DNA from: Desertimonas sp963786985
GTDB lineage: Bacteria > Actinomycetota > Acidimicrobiia > Acidimicrobiales > Ilumatobacteraceae
Reading direction: 5' to 3'
Length of the DNA stretch: 64,000 nt
Assembly (NCBI GenBank): GCA_963786985.1
Contig: CAWBBL010000024.1
Location: forward strand, 73,412-137,411
This document shows, piece by piece, positions 63,695-64,000 of the stretch. The notes below the pieces were generated by a model. That model did not search any database, had not been told where the DNA came from, and saw only the letters and a program-made list of their open reading frames with translations. Each line of letters begins with the position of its first letter. Position 1 is the first letter of the stretch. The position numbers were made by a program, and so were the translations under genes.

Positions 63695-64000
63695 CTAACG
63701 CCGCGGGACCGGACCGTTCAACACCCGGTGGAGCTGGTTGAGCGCCCGCCGTGCTCCCGTCCACGACGGCCCGAGCTCGGCGAGGATGCGGGCGATGGCG
63801 CCACGCTCGGGAGCAGGGCGGCGCAGGTGTCGAGCGCCGTTCGGTGTCGGCGCGAGTCAGCGAGCCGCCGATGGCCAGGGACCGTCATGCCGGGTGCCGC
63901 CGCGCGAACCAGAAGGTGTGAACGCTCGTCCCGTCCTTGGACCGTGTAACGCAGGCATTCGAAGTCGCCGATCAGAGTGTGGATCGAGTCGAGTTCATGC
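63695..64000 (-). CDS. Partial unknown protein, C-terminus (frame break)
   Basis: The gene runs in from the right edge on the minus strand. Pieces: HELDSIHTLIGDFECLRYTV then QGRDERSHLLVRAAAPG in one frame; after an indel near 63800, GAIARILAELGPSWTGARRA and LNQLHRVLNGPVPRR, stop at 63695. The stop is 14 bases before the start of the TEPAG gene, so one transcript is likely. No family recognised. Confidence 0.4.

Overview
High-GC actinobacterial DNA. The gene content points to Actinomycetota, probably Acidimicrobiia (Ilumatobacter-like): F420-type oxidoreductases (LLM class and Ddn-like), two very large SARP/BTAD regulators, DUF4389, CHRD and haemolysin-repeat secreted proteins, and frequent GTG starts. 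No rRNA, tRNA or CRISPR array was seen. The taxonomic call is inference from gene families.

Layout. 1-5.9 kb: the tail of a Ca-binding repeat protein, frame-broken DUF1801, DapA-like and His-rich membrane genes, and secreted proteins. 6.2-11.6 kb: an enantioselective-type amidase, an MFS exporter and an LLM oxidoreductase bracketed by 21-bp direct repeats. 12.1-20.1 kb: accessory zone with two decayed IS110 transposases, small mobile-element-like ORFs, two secreted genes sharing the same leader and a badly broken glyoxalase-like gene. 20.4-28.1 kb: small stress/detoxification and hypothetical genes (VOC, GNAT, DUF4389, DUF1801, Ddn-like, Hsp20, DUF6614, CHRD). 28.3-35.7 kb: an AfsR-like SARP/NB-ARC regulator divergent from a probable operon (acetyltransferase-like, StaR-like TPR, two secreted proteins), followed after a terminator by an alpha/beta hydrolase. 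35.9-37.9 kb: DUF3237, aldo/keto reductase, YciI. 38.3-45.4 kb: a BTAD-STAND-WD40 giant divergent from a tandem pair of secreted paralogues, then a transthyretin-like-domain protein. 45.9-53.7 kb: an MFS exporter and a sugar-use locus (ABC importer, PfkB kinase, divergent GH4 phospho-glycosidase). 53.9-64 kb: a duplicated PCD-VOC fusion and many small single genes on the minus strand.

Two signals stand out. First, both giant regulators have tandem heptamer direct repeats on an 11-bp period in their divergent promoter regions (31247-31300 and 42405-42445). A two-unit 11-bp repeat lies before the gene at 44115 (44021-44040). This is the geometry expected of SARP operators and suggests two regulatory circuits that control secreted proteins of unknown function. 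Second, gene fragments and intergenic pieces have been copied around the window: 216 bp at 4447/24642, 109 bp at 45177/55369, a composite element at 60112 with half copies at 58054 and 62104, and 21-bp repeats around 10646-11557.

At least fifteen genes carry single-base frame breaks with good protein on both sides. This could be real decay or uncorrected indels in the assembly. Interrupted genes are annotated over their full inferred span and the break position is stated.
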